Positions 26,560-33,697 of a stretch of DNA of 64,000 nucleotides are shown piece after piece. The stretch is taken from contig NC_013194.1 in assembly GCF_000024165.1 (NCBI RefSeq), positions 1-64,000 on the forward strand, read 5' to 3'. The translations under genes and the position numbers were made by a program. Numbering within the stretch: position 1 is the stretch's first letter; each line of letters opens with the position of its first letter. The notes beneath the pieces were generated by a model that saw nothing but the letters and a program-made list of their open reading frames with translations, did no database searches and was not told the origin of the DNA. This stretch comes from Accumulibacter phosphatis. GTDB taxonomy: Bacteria; Pseudomonadota; Gammaproteobacteria; Burkholderiales; Rhodocyclaceae.

Positions 26560-26867
26560 GTAAACGTTTCTCGATGGGATGGTGCGCTGTTTTTCTTGTC
26601 GGGGCAGGGATACCCCTGTCGTGTCTGGCGCAGAAGACGACGCGCATTCAGGGAAATACCGAGATCAATGCCTCGTCGAACAACACGACGGCTGTCGCAG
26701 TCGGTAGCAACGTGGTCGCCAAGAACCGGGTTGGCGTTGTCCAGGGTGACAAGAAGGGAAACACACGCATCAACGTTTCGACCTCGAACGTCACAACGGT
26801 TGTCAGCGGAAGGAACAAGAAAGCGTGTACAAACATAGGAGCGATTGTCAGCGATGAATGCAAGTAA
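26556..26867 (+). CDS. Small exported repeat protein (two 32-residue repeats, Cys pair)
   Basis: A 103-residue protein with a signal peptide (about 1-25). Two 32-residue repeats follow, at 33-64 (starting GNTEINASSNN) and 68-99 (starting GNTRINVSTSN). They share the pattern G-N-T-x-I-N, a run of small hydrophobic residues, and G-x-x-x-x-x-x-N or x-I-G. The alternation of polar Asn/Ser/Thr with Val/Ala suits a stacked beta structure and recalls curlin repeats or the beta-roll heads of trimeric adhesins, but neither family is proved. Cys91 and Cys102 could form a disulphide. The gene overlaps the zincin stop (ATGA) and the next gene by 14 bp. Confidence 0.65.
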   Translation: MSKRFSMGWCAVFLVGAGIPLSCLAQKTTRIQGNTEINASSNNTTAVAVGSNVVAKNRVGVVQGDKKGNTRINVSTSNVTTVVSGRNKKACTNIGAIVSDECK

Positions 26868-27159
26868 ACCCATACTGGCGCAGTACCTTGTCGCCGCCAT
26901 CTTCTGTGCGACGACCGGCGTCGCCTCTGCCGTGCAGAACCTCAATGCGTCTTCGCAGACCAAGGTTAATAATGCCATGGCGAAGGCTTGGCAAAAAGGC
27001 GGTAACCCTAACGATCCGGCCTTGCAGAAGCGGGTAGTCAATATCGGAAGCAAGAAGGCCGGGACGTGCGACGTCAACGTCGGGACGGTTCAGCCCGGGC
27101 AGAGGGCGCCGAAGGACATCGTCGTGACGACCAAAGAAGTTATCAACGTGTGCAAGTGA
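26854..27159 (+). CDS. Small exported protein with C-terminal Cys pair, unrecognised
   Basis: A 101-residue protein with a signal peptide (about 1-26, ASA cleavage). The second half carries VNIGSKKAGTCDVNVGTV and ends VINVCK. This resembles the last part of the preceding gene product (GRNKKACTNIGAIV ending ECK), including two cysteines near the C-terminus, so the two are likely related. ATG 26854 overlaps the preceding gene by 14 bp in another frame, and AGGAGC at 26838-26843 may be its ribosome binding site. No domain is recognised. Confidence 0.6.
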   Translation: MNASKPILAQYLVAAIFCATTGVASAVQNLNASSQTKVNNAMAKAWQKGGNPNDPALQKRVVNIGSKKAGTCDVNVGTVQPGQRAPKDIVVTTKEVINVCK

Positions 27160-27167
27160 GAGAGCCC

Positions 27168-27776
27168 ATGAAAACGAACCTGTATCGAGTGGCCCTGGTG
27201 GCTGCTTTCGTGACCCTGACCGGTGGTGCAACCGTGCTTCCCGCCGCGGCCGCTGACGATGAGACGTCCAGTCTCGATGAACTACGGCGGGCGATGACAG
27301 AGCCGTCCGAGGCTCCAAAGAAGAAGCGGACGCGGGCTATCGTCTTCGATGGCGACTCGGCGCAAGCGCCGGCCAGCGCGGCGCCGGCTGCCGCCGGCGG
27401 TGCTCTGGACTGTGCAGCCCTGCCACCGGATGTGAGGGCGACGGCTGTCCAGTTTCCCATCCAGTTTCGTCCGGGCAGTGCGAACATAACGCCAGCGTCT
27501 GGTAACACCCTCATCGAGATAGCAAAGATTCTGTCGCTGACGCCCGATCGCTGCATCATTGTCGAAGGGCATACCGACGCGGAGGGCAATGCCGATAGGA
27601 ACATGGCACTATCGCGTGATCGTGCAAACTCTGTGGTGAAGTTCATTTCTGACAAGGGAGCGGTTGAACGGAGACGCCTGGTGCCGGTTGGCAAGGGTTC
27701 AACCGATCCGCTCAAGGACCTCGACCCGCGCGACTCACGGAATCGTCGCGTTGTGTTCAAGGTTGTCGCCGGCTGA
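27168..27776 (+). CDS. OmpA-family exported protein
   Basis: A 202-residue protein with a signal peptide (about 1-28), a variable Ala/Pro-rich segment with a KKKR patch, and a C-terminal OmpA domain (about 95-200). The domain shows IQFRPGSANIT, EGHTDAEGNADRNMALSRDRA, and a closing DPRDSRNRRVVF, the peptidoglycan-binding pattern. It has no lipobox. It starts 9 bp after the preceding small gene. A role in anchoring the system to the cell wall is inferred from the domain and the operon position. Confidence 0.85.
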   Translation: MKTNLYRVALVAAFVTLTGGATVLPAAAADDETSSLDELRRAMTEPSEAPKKKRTRAIVFDGDSAQAPASAAPAAAGGALDCAALPPDVRATAVQFPIQFRPGSANITPASGNTLIEIAKILSLTPDRCIIVEGHTDAEGNADRNMALSRDRANSVVKFISDKGAVERRRLVPVGKGSTDPLKDLDPRDSRNRRVVFKVVAG

Positions 27777-27824
27777 CGGCAGACATCGTTATCGTCATCA
27801 TTATTTCTATCCAGGAGAAACCTT

Positions 27825-28115
27825 ATGCGCACCATCAGCACCTTGATCATCGCCGCCGCCTTTGCCGCCTCCCCTGCTTTCGCCCAGAAGACCGAAGTCA
27901 AGGGCAAGACCGAAATCGACGCCAAGCAGGAAAATGTTGCTGCTGTCGCGATCGGCAAGGACAATACGGCGAAGAACACGGCCGGCGCCATCAAGGGCGA
28001 TACGAAGGTTCAAGGCAACACCAAGATCAAGGCTGAGCAAAAGAACGCCGCCGCTGTCGCAATCGGCAAGGGCAACACCGCAGCCAACGAAGCCGGCGTC
28101 ATCGGCGGCAAGTAA
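27825..28115 (+). CDS. Small exported repeat protein (two 32-residue repeats), candidate fibre subunit
   Basis: A 96-residue protein consisting of a signal peptide (AFA-Q cleavage at about 20) and two 32-residue repeats at 27-58 and 64-95, identical at 21 of 32 positions. The core is A-A-V-A-I-G-K-x-N-T-A-x-N. The composition is Ala-, Asn-, Lys- and Gly-rich with no aromatic residue or Cys. Such short tandem beta-like repeats fit an amyloid-type or beta-roll subunit (inference). AGGAG at 27813-27817 marks ATG 27825. It is the last gene of the first unit and is followed directly by a strong terminator. Confidence 0.75.
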   Translation: MRTISTLIIAAAFAASPAFAQKTEVKGKTEIDAKQENVAAVAIGKDNTAKNTAGAIKGDTKVQGNTKIKAEQKNAAAVAIGKGNTAANEAGVIGGK

Positions 28116-28129
28116 GTTTCCGGTCCTGA

Positions 28130-28172
28130 GGCTACCGCTGACGGATGCTCGTCAGCGGTAGCCTTTGGTTTT
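28130..28172 (+). terminator. Rho-independent terminator closing the CsgG-like operon
   Basis: A perfect 14-bp inverted repeat (28130-28143 and 28150-28163) with a 6-nt loop, followed by TTTGGTTTT. It begins 14 bp after the last repeat-protein gene. The next gene is 268 bp further on, so this separates two transcription units. Confidence 0.9.
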
Positions 28173-28439
28173 GTGAGCCGAGAAGGACAGCATCGGCATC
28201 AAGTACAACACAAGAGGCGAGGGAAGGGCTAAGATTCCGGCTTGGCGGCGAGTCGGTGGCACTTCGGCCGCCAAGAGGCGCAGCACCACAGCCGAGGACA
28301 TAGGGTGCGAGGGACCGGAGGAAGGCAAGCAGTGGCTGTCGCAGATCGGTTGTTGCCGAGCGACGATCTTCTAGCACGTCCCCGTTGAGCGCCTGAACGC
28401 GATACGCTTTTCCGACCAACGCCTTTGTGGAAATCTGTC
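28173..28439. promoter_or_regulatory. Intergenic region before the FecR-caspase unit
   Basis: About 270 bp with no convincing gene. It must carry the promoter for the second unit, because a strong terminator precedes it, but I see no clear sigma70 hexamers. A small inverted repeat AGATCG-CGATCT lies near 28344-28370. An extracytoplasmic sigma factor promoter would not be recognised by eye. Confidence 0.35.
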
Positions 28440-28934
28440 ATGTTCAGAACAGGAATGCACAACACAATTCCCGTCACCGTAGCCAAGGGCGTTTTTTGCC
28501 TGTTCTTGCTGCATACGGGGACGGCCCGAGCAGCCGAACCTGGCGCGCCAGGGGCCCCCATCTGGGGCGCCCAGGTCAAGGTTTCCCGCGGTGTTGTCAG
28601 CATTGAGCGCGACGGGCAGCGCTACCCGGGTATCGTCGGTGCGCGGTTGAAGGAGAAGGATGTCATCCAGACTGGCGGAAACGGCTCGGTCGGCATCATG
28701 TTCAATGACAACTCGACCCTTTCGCTTGGCCCGGATGCGGAGGTGCTGCTGCAACGCTATGCTTACGATTCGACGACGTACATGGGCGCCTTCGATGCCT
28801 ACATCAAACGAGGGACCGTCTCCGTGCAGGCAGGCAACATCGCCAAGCAGGCGCCAGAAGCCATGCGGATGGTAACTCCGAAAGCCGAGGTCACGGGAAC
28901 GGCGAAGAATTACGTTGTCAGCGTTGGGGAATAG
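28440..28934 (+). CDS. Exported FecR-domain protein
   Basis: A 164-residue protein with a signal peptide (about 5-32) and a FecR domain (about 45-155). It shows VSRGVVSIERDGQRYPG, an LKEKDVIQTGGNGSVGIMF segment with the N-D-N-S-T-L-S-L-G pattern, and TPKAEVTGTAKNYVV near the end. Here it is not next to a sigma factor or TonB receptor, so it is more like the soluble FecR-domain proteins found with OmpA and caspase or cyclase genes. ATG 28440 or 28455 are both possible, and the second has AGGA just before it. Confidence 0.8.
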   Translation: MFRTGMHNTIPVTVAKGVFCLFLLHTGTARAAEPGAPGAPIWGAQVKVSRGVVSIERDGQRYPGIVGARLKEKDVIQTGGNGSVGIMFNDNSTLSLGPDAEVLLQRYAYDSTTYMGAFDAYIKRGTVSVQAGNIAKQAPEAMRMVTPKAEVTGTAKNYVVSVGE

Positions 28935-28937
28935 GGC

Positions 28938-29534
28938 ATGAAAAGGCTAGCAATCACACTCGCACTGTCTTTGATGACCACCGCGTGCGCGCATCGCGAC
29001 ACTTATGTGCTGCTTCCCGACGGCAGTGGGCAGGCCCCGGGGGCGCTTACCATCAAACCTGCGGAAGGTGGCAACGCACTCAAGCTGGATCAGCCTTACC
29101 AGACCGCCAGGTCGACCATGGGTGGCGGCCTGGAAGCGGGAAGAACCGACGAGCAGGAAGTCAGGAAGCGCTACGGAGCGGCGATCGACGCTTCGCCGCC
29201 ACCGCTAGTCCGCTTTACGCTGTATTTCCTCGAGGGTAGTGACGAACTGACGGCCGCCTCGAAGACTGAACTCGTGGCCATTCTGGCGGAGATCAAGGCG
29301 CGGCCGGTCCCTGATATCGTCATTGTCGGTCACACCGATCGCGTGGGGATGGTCGCCGATAACGATCGCCTGGCGCTACGGCGGGCAGACTCGTTCAGGA
29401 AGAAGCTGCTGCAACAAGGCATCGCAGACGAGGCGATACAGACGGCGGGTCGTGGTGAACGCGAGCCGCTGGTCAACACGCCGGACGAGACGCCTGAACC
29501 GCGCAACCGTCGGGTCGAGATTCTCGTCCGTTGA
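28938..29534 (+). CDS. OmpA-family lipoprotein
   Basis: A 198-residue protein. The first 17 residues form a lipoprotein-type signal (LMTTAC, C17 as the lipidated residue, a slightly atypical lipobox). A C-terminal OmpA domain spans about 95-195: IVIVGHTDRVGMVADNDRLALRRA, GRGEREPLV and PEPRNRRVEI. It would anchor in the outer membrane and bind peptidoglycan. It begins 3 bp after the FecR gene and is followed by the caspase gene, so the proteins probably act together in the envelope. Confidence 0.85.
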   Translation: MKRLAITLALSLMTTACAHRDTYVLLPDGSGQAPGALTIKPAEGGNALKLDQPYQTARSTMGGGLEAGRTDEQEVRKRYGAAIDASPPPLVRFTLYFLEGSDELTAASKTELVAILAEIKARPVPDIVIVGHTDRVGMVADNDRLALRRADSFRKKLLQQGIADEAIQTAGRGEREPLVNTPDETPEPRNRRVEILVR

Positions 29535-29556
29535 TGCTTTTGGTGAGGGACGCGGC

Positions 29557-32550
29557 ATGATCACCAGAGTGTTGCACGCGCTGGTGTTGTTCGGCTTGGT
29601 CGTCGGTCAGCTTGTCGGTGGGGAGGCACAGGGGCAGGTGTCCGTCGAGCCGATCCTGCGGATAGAGACTGGGGGCCACCAGTCCCTGGTTACGCGTGTG
29701 AGCACCGATGCCCAGGGACGCTGGGTCCTGACCGCCTCCGAGGACAAGACGGCCCGTCTTTGGGACGCCGCAACCGGTAAGTTGCTGTCCGTGCTGCGTC
29801 CGCCCATTGGCCCCGAAGGTGTGGGGGCAATCTACGCTGCGGCGCTATCGCCAGATGGCAAGCAGATCGCCTTGGGCGGCAACGCAGCGTTCGACGGCAA
29901 GACGCATTCCCTTTACCTGTTTGATCGCGCTTCCGGCCGGCTGCCCGCGAAAAGCACTCTGTCCGGGCTCGAAGCTCCGCTGACGCAGTTGGCGTGGTCG
30001 AAGGACAGCCAGTTGGTAGCGGTTGGTCTACGGCAATCCGGTTTGCGGGTGTTTCAGCGCAACCTCGGATTCGTCGGTAGCGACCCCGAGTACAACGAGG
30101 CGATCTATGGGGCGGATTTTTCGACTGACGGGCGGCTGGTGACGTGCAGTCTCGACGGTAGCGTCCGCCTCTATCGCGTAGACAAGAAAGGGCTGGTCCG
30201 GACAGCGCGCAAGCAGTTGGCGTCGGGTCGCCCCTACTCGGTCGCGTTTTCTCCGGATGGGAGCCTGATAGCCGTCGGCTACCAGGATGCCGGGCACATC
30301 GACGTGCTCGACGCCGCTTCGCTGACACCGGTGTACGCAACGCCGTCGAGTAAGGAAGGTAACCTCGGCCGCGTTGCCTGGACCGGTGATGGGCGGGTGC
30401 TGATCGGTGCCGGAACAGCCAGGGCGAACGAGCGCTTTGCCGTCTTCGCTTTTGGCGATGCTGGTCGGGGCCCGGCGCGCGAACTCGCTGGCTTCACCAA
30501 CATCGTGACGGCACTGGCGCCTCTTCGGGATGGAGTTATCGTGGCGACCGCCGAGCCCTCGTGGGCCAGCTTTGATGCTGCGGGAAATCGTCGGCTTCTC
30601 GCCCGGCCGCAGACCGGCGACTTTCGTGATGCCGGAGACCGTTTCAAGGTTTCAGTGGACGCACAGCTGGTCTCGTTCCCGACCATTCCTGGTGGCGAGA
30701 GCCTCGTCTTCGATCTGGTGAAGGGTGATCTGCGTCGCCCCGGGTCAGAGGCGAAGGTCGAGCCACCGCGACAGCCTGGTTGGGGTGGTGGCCCGAGCAA
30801 CTGGAAGAATTCGACGACGCCGAAGCTGGGTTCGCGCCAGCTGCAGCTTCGTCCCGGGGAGGTTTCGAGGAGCGTGGCGCTTTCCCCGGACAAGCAGCGC
30901 TTCGTCCTTGGCACGGAATGGTATCTGCGCGCTTTCGATAGCGAGGGCAGTCAGGTTTGGGAGCAGAGAACGCCGGCAGCGGTATGGGCGACCAACATCA
31001 GTGGCGACGGCCGATGGGTTTTGGCCGCACTCGGGGACGGGACGGTTCGCTGGTATCGCATGCAGGACGGCCGAGAGCAGCTTTCCTTGTTTGTCCATGT
31101 CGATGGCAAACGTTGGATCATCTGGTCGCCTGCTGGCTTCTACGACACCTCGCTGGACGGCGAAGACCTGGTGGGCTGGCACCTGAACAGAGCCATGAAC
31201 CAGGCGTCGGATTTCTTCTCGGTGGGTCGTTTCCGCGACCGATTTTATCGTCCGGAGATCATACAAAGCATCATCCAAACGGGCGACGAGGGCGAAGCCA
31301 TCCGTCAGGCACAGGCCGCTGCTGCCGCCCTGGCGGCGACGGAACCGCCCGCCTTGCCCGCTACGGCCGGGGCAAGCAAGGGTGCGGGTTCGCTGCCACC
31401 GCGACCAGCGGTAGCCGTAGAGAAGACCGCCGTGGCGACGGTGCTGCCGCCGGTGATCGACCTGCAGACCGAAAGCCAGATCGAGAGCTCCGCCAGCACG
31501 GTTCCTGTGCGTTTCGTGCTGCGTAGCCCGAGCGACGCACCCGTGAGCGAAGTCAAGGTGCGCGTCAATGACAAACTTGTGCGCTCGCTGGACAACAGGG
31601 CGTTGCGGAGCGCCCGCGGGGAAGCCCAGGAAGTTCAGGTGGCGGTACCGCCGGTCGATAGTCAGATCAGGCTGTTCGCCGCCAACAAGTACGGCAAGTC
31701 GGAACCGGTGGTGATCAATATCCGGCGTAGCGCGGCGCCATCCGGCAAGGTTGCGGAAACGCGTTTTGAAACCCTCTACCTCTTGATCATCGGTGTCAGC
31801 AAGTACCCGGAGGAGTGGAAGCTGGATCTTGCCGAGAAGGACGCGCGTGACTTCAATCACCACATGGTGCGTCAGGCCGGCCAGCTCTATGGGACGGCTC
31901 AGCCGCGCTTGTTGATCAACGAGCAGGCGAGCCGGGAGAAGATCCTCGAAGGATTGCGCTGGTTGAGGGAATCCGTTGGCGAGAAGGATGCCGGAGTGGT
32001 CTTCATGGCTGGTCATGGCGACCGGGTCGGGTCAGCCTACTACTTCATTCCCGGTGATCCCGACGTGCTGCCGTCGCGCTCGGAGTTCAAGAGTACGCAG
32101 GAGTTCGACGCGTGGAAGCAAAAGAACGCGCCGAAGCGGTGGGTGCCGGGTGAGGAGATCTCTCGTACTCTGCTTGGCCTGAAGGGTCGTGCGGCATTTT
32201 TCATCGACACCTGCCATTCCGGGATCAACGCCCGTCCGGGGCAGTCAACGAATCCGGACCTGACCAAGGCCCTCAACGAGATCAATGAGGAACGCGGGGT
32301 GATCGTGTTCGCCTCGTCGACCGGCAAGGAACTCTCGCAGGAAGACCCGGCCTGGGGCAACGGGGCGTTTACCAAGGCCATCATCGAGGGAATTCGCGGT
32401 GGCGCAGACTTCAGGAAGGATGGCCTGATTCGGCCGTCGACTCTGCAGAGCTACGTTACCGATCGAGTGATGGAGTTGACGAAGAAGGAACAGCGACCGG
32501 TGATCTTCACGGTCGGTATTGATGAGCCGATTGCCGTTAGGGGGCAATAG
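29557..32550 (+). CDS. Exported WD40-caspase (orthocaspase-like) protein
   Basis: A 997-residue protein with a signal peptide (about 1-26). A beta-propeller of WD40-type repeats follows (SEDKTARLWD and SPDGKQIALGG blocks, about 35-580), then a linker with VGWHLNRA and FRDRFYRPEI, an Ala/Pro-rich stretch, and a C-terminal caspase (peptidase C14) domain. The catalytic dyad is H820 in FMAGHGD and C886 in FIDTCHSG. It is likely active, with Arg/Lys-type specificity known for relatives. Export places it in the periplasm or on the surface, unlike defence caspases. The start ATG 29557 has GTGAGGGA upstream. It lies between OmpA-type and glycine-zipper lipoproteins. Confidence 0.88.
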   Translation: MITRVLHALVLFGLVVGQLVGGEAQGQVSVEPILRIETGGHQSLVTRVSTDAQGRWVLTASEDKTARLWDAATGKLLSVLRPPIGPEGVGAIYAAALSPDGKQIALGGNAAFDGKTHSLYLFDRASGRLPAKSTLSGLEAPLTQLAWSKDSQLVAVGLRQSGLRVFQRNLGFVGSDPEYNEAIYGADFSTDGRLVTCSLDGSVRLYRVDKKGLVRTARKQLASGRPYSVAFSPDGSLIAVGYQDAGHIDVLDAASLTPVYATPSSKEGNLGRVAWTGDGRVLIGAGTARANERFAVFAFGDAGRGPARELAGFTNIVTALAPLRDGVIVATAEPSWASFDAAGNRRLLARPQTGDFRDAGDRFKVSVDAQLVSFPTIPGGESLVFDLVKGDLRRPGSEAKVEPPRQPGWGGGPSNWKNSTTPKLGSRQLQLRPGEVSRSVALSPDKQRFVLGTEWYLRAFDSEGSQVWEQRTPAAVWATNISGDGRWVLAALGDGTVRWYRMQDGREQLSLFVHVDGKRWIIWSPAGFYDTSLDGEDLVGWHLNRAMNQASDFFSVGRFRDRFYRPEIIQSIIQTGDEGEAIRQAQAAAAALAATEPPALPATAGASKGAGSLPPRPAVAVEKTAVATVLPPVIDLQTESQIESSASTVPVRFVLRSPSDAPVSEVKVRVNDKLVRSLDNRALRSARGEAQEVQVAVPPVDSQIRLFAANKYGKSEPVVINIRRSAAPSGKVAETRFETLYLLIIGVSKYPEEWKLDLAEKDARDFNHHMVRQAGQLYGTAQPRLLINEQASREKILEGLRWLRESVGEKDAGVVFMAGHGDRVGSAYYFIPGDPDVLPSRSEFKSTQEFDAWKQKNAPKRWVPGEEISRTLLGLKGRAAFFIDTCHSGINARPGQSTNPDLTKALNEINEERGVIVFASSTGKELSQEDPAWGNGAFTKAIIEGIRGGADFRKDGLIRPSTLQSYVTDRVMELTKKEQRPVIFTVGIDEPIAVRGQ

Positions 32551-32574
32551 TTTTCTTGACAGGGGGAGTACAGC

Positions 32575-33258
32575 ATGACGAACAGTCGTTTCACCTTGCG
32601 TCGTAGCGCCGCAGCGCTGGCGAGCGTAATTCTTGTGACGGCCTGCGCGACGAATCCGGATGGTTCGACAAGGATGGACGACCGAGCAACCGGTGCACTC
32701 ATCGGTGCGGCAGCCGGATGTGCCGTCGGCGCGGCCGTGAACGGCGGCAAGGGTTGTCTGGTTGGCGCGGCAGCAGGGGCGGCGGTGGGCTTCCTGATCG
32801 GCTGGTACTTCGAATCGAAGAAGATTGCCAGTGCGAACGACGTCAATGCCGAGTACAAGAAGAAGAAGGGTCAGGTCGTTCCCAAGGACGACGTCAAACC
32901 GGCGAAGTTCGATACGGTTGTCAAGCCCGGTGTGCCGGAGAAGGACGGGCAGCGGGAAGTGCAGGTAACGTCGAATACGGACCTCATCGGCTATGGCGAC
33001 AAAGCTCCGGAGGTGACCCAGAAGTACGCGATCTACGACGAGAACAACAAGCTGGTCGAGGAGAAGAGTGAGCGTGTGGCCGCCGTGGACGGCGCGGGCC
33101 GCTATCAGACGGACTCCAAGTTCAAGCTGCCGGCGTCGGCCAAGGGGAAGAAGTACACGGTCAAGACGAGCCTTGTCGCCAACAACCAGACCTACAAGGA
33201 GAACTCGTACAAGGTCTCGGTCCTGGACGATGGCTTCATGATCGCTATGGCCAATTGA
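32575..33258 (+). CDS. Glycine-zipper lipoprotein
   Basis: A 227-residue protein with a lipoprotein signal (VTAC, C24), a glycine-zipper segment at about 40-75 (GAAAG, GAAVNGG and GAAAGAAVG repeats) that could insert in the outer membrane, and a C-terminal beta-rich region with repeated Lys-rich turns. The last part looks like a small beta-sandwich. The family role is in envelope assembly or stress (inference). AGGGGG at 32560-32565 precedes the ATG. It is followed by a terminator and ends the second unit. Confidence 0.75.
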   Translation: MTNSRFTLRRSAAALASVILVTACATNPDGSTRMDDRATGALIGAAAGCAVGAAVNGGKGCLVGAAAGAAVGFLIGWYFESKKIASANDVNAEYKKKKGQVVPKDDVKPAKFDTVVKPGVPEKDGQREVQVTSNTDLIGYGDKAPEVTQKYAIYDENNKLVEEKSERVAAVDGAGRYQTDSKFKLPASAKGKKYTVKTSLVANNQTYKENSYKVSVLDDGFMIAMAN

Positions 33259-33283
33259 GCGGGTGATCGGAAGGTGAGCAAGG

Positions 33284-33320
33284 ACTGGCCGGGCGGCTTC
33301 CGCCCGGCCAGTGCCGTTTA
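33284..33320 (+). terminator. Rho-independent terminator after the caspase unit
   Basis: A perfect 13-bp GC-rich inverted repeat (33284-33296 and 33300-33312) with a CTT loop, followed by GCCGTTT. It lies 25 bp after the lipoprotein gene. The T-run is short but the stem is very stable. Confidence 0.75.
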
Positions 33321-33469
33321 CCGACCCCGACCCCGTCGCCGCGATGATTCGCCGGACTGCGCGGATGGGGTCATGGCTTGGTCTTTGCGGCGATGGGTGG
33401 GGCGCGGGGCCGACAATCGTTTACCGATACGGCGGCGCCAGACGGACGGCGCGGTCCCCATCAACTTTC

Positions 33470-33498
33470 TTGCTAATGGCCTGACTTTCCAGTAACTT
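33470..33498 (+). promoter_or_regulatory. Candidate thiC promoter
   Basis: TTGCTA at 33470-33475, a 17-bp spacer and TAACTT at 33493-33498. A start about 7 bp downstream falls at the 5' edge of the TPP riboswitch, which supports the call even though the hexamers are imperfect. Confidence 0.45.
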
Positions 33499-33503
33499 GA
33501 TTG

Positions 33504-33594
33504 GGCACGTTGGGGGTGCCGCGCCGCTGTCCGGCTGGCTGAGAGAGTCCCTTCGAACCTGTACGGGTCATGCCGTCGTAGGGAAGCGGAGCGC
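33504..33594 (+). promoter_or_regulatory. TPP riboswitch (THI element)
   Basis: The conserved boxes GGGGGTGCC, GGCTGAGAGAG, CCCTTCGAACCTG and ATGCCGTCGTAGGGAAGC occur in the right order and spacing. Their core contacts bind thiamine pyrophosphate. It lies about 104 bp before thiC, so thiamine pyrophosphate should reduce thiC expression by hiding the ribosome binding site or by termination. I cannot see which mechanism applies from the linear sequence. Confidence 0.95.
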
Positions 33595-33697
33595 ATCTGG
33601 TGATGTGCTGTGTTCCGACTCCGTCCTGCCTCACCAGGCCCTTGCACGCTCCCCCTGTCAGCCGTGCTTTTGCCACACCCCTTCGCAAGGAAACACC

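Noticed and set aside
23173..28115. Calling the locus a classical curli operon
   Set aside because: No CsgD, CsgE or CsgF-like gene is seen, the repeat unit is 32 rather than 22-23 residues, and the small proteins do not show the S-x5-Q-x4-N-x5-Q curlin spacing throughout.
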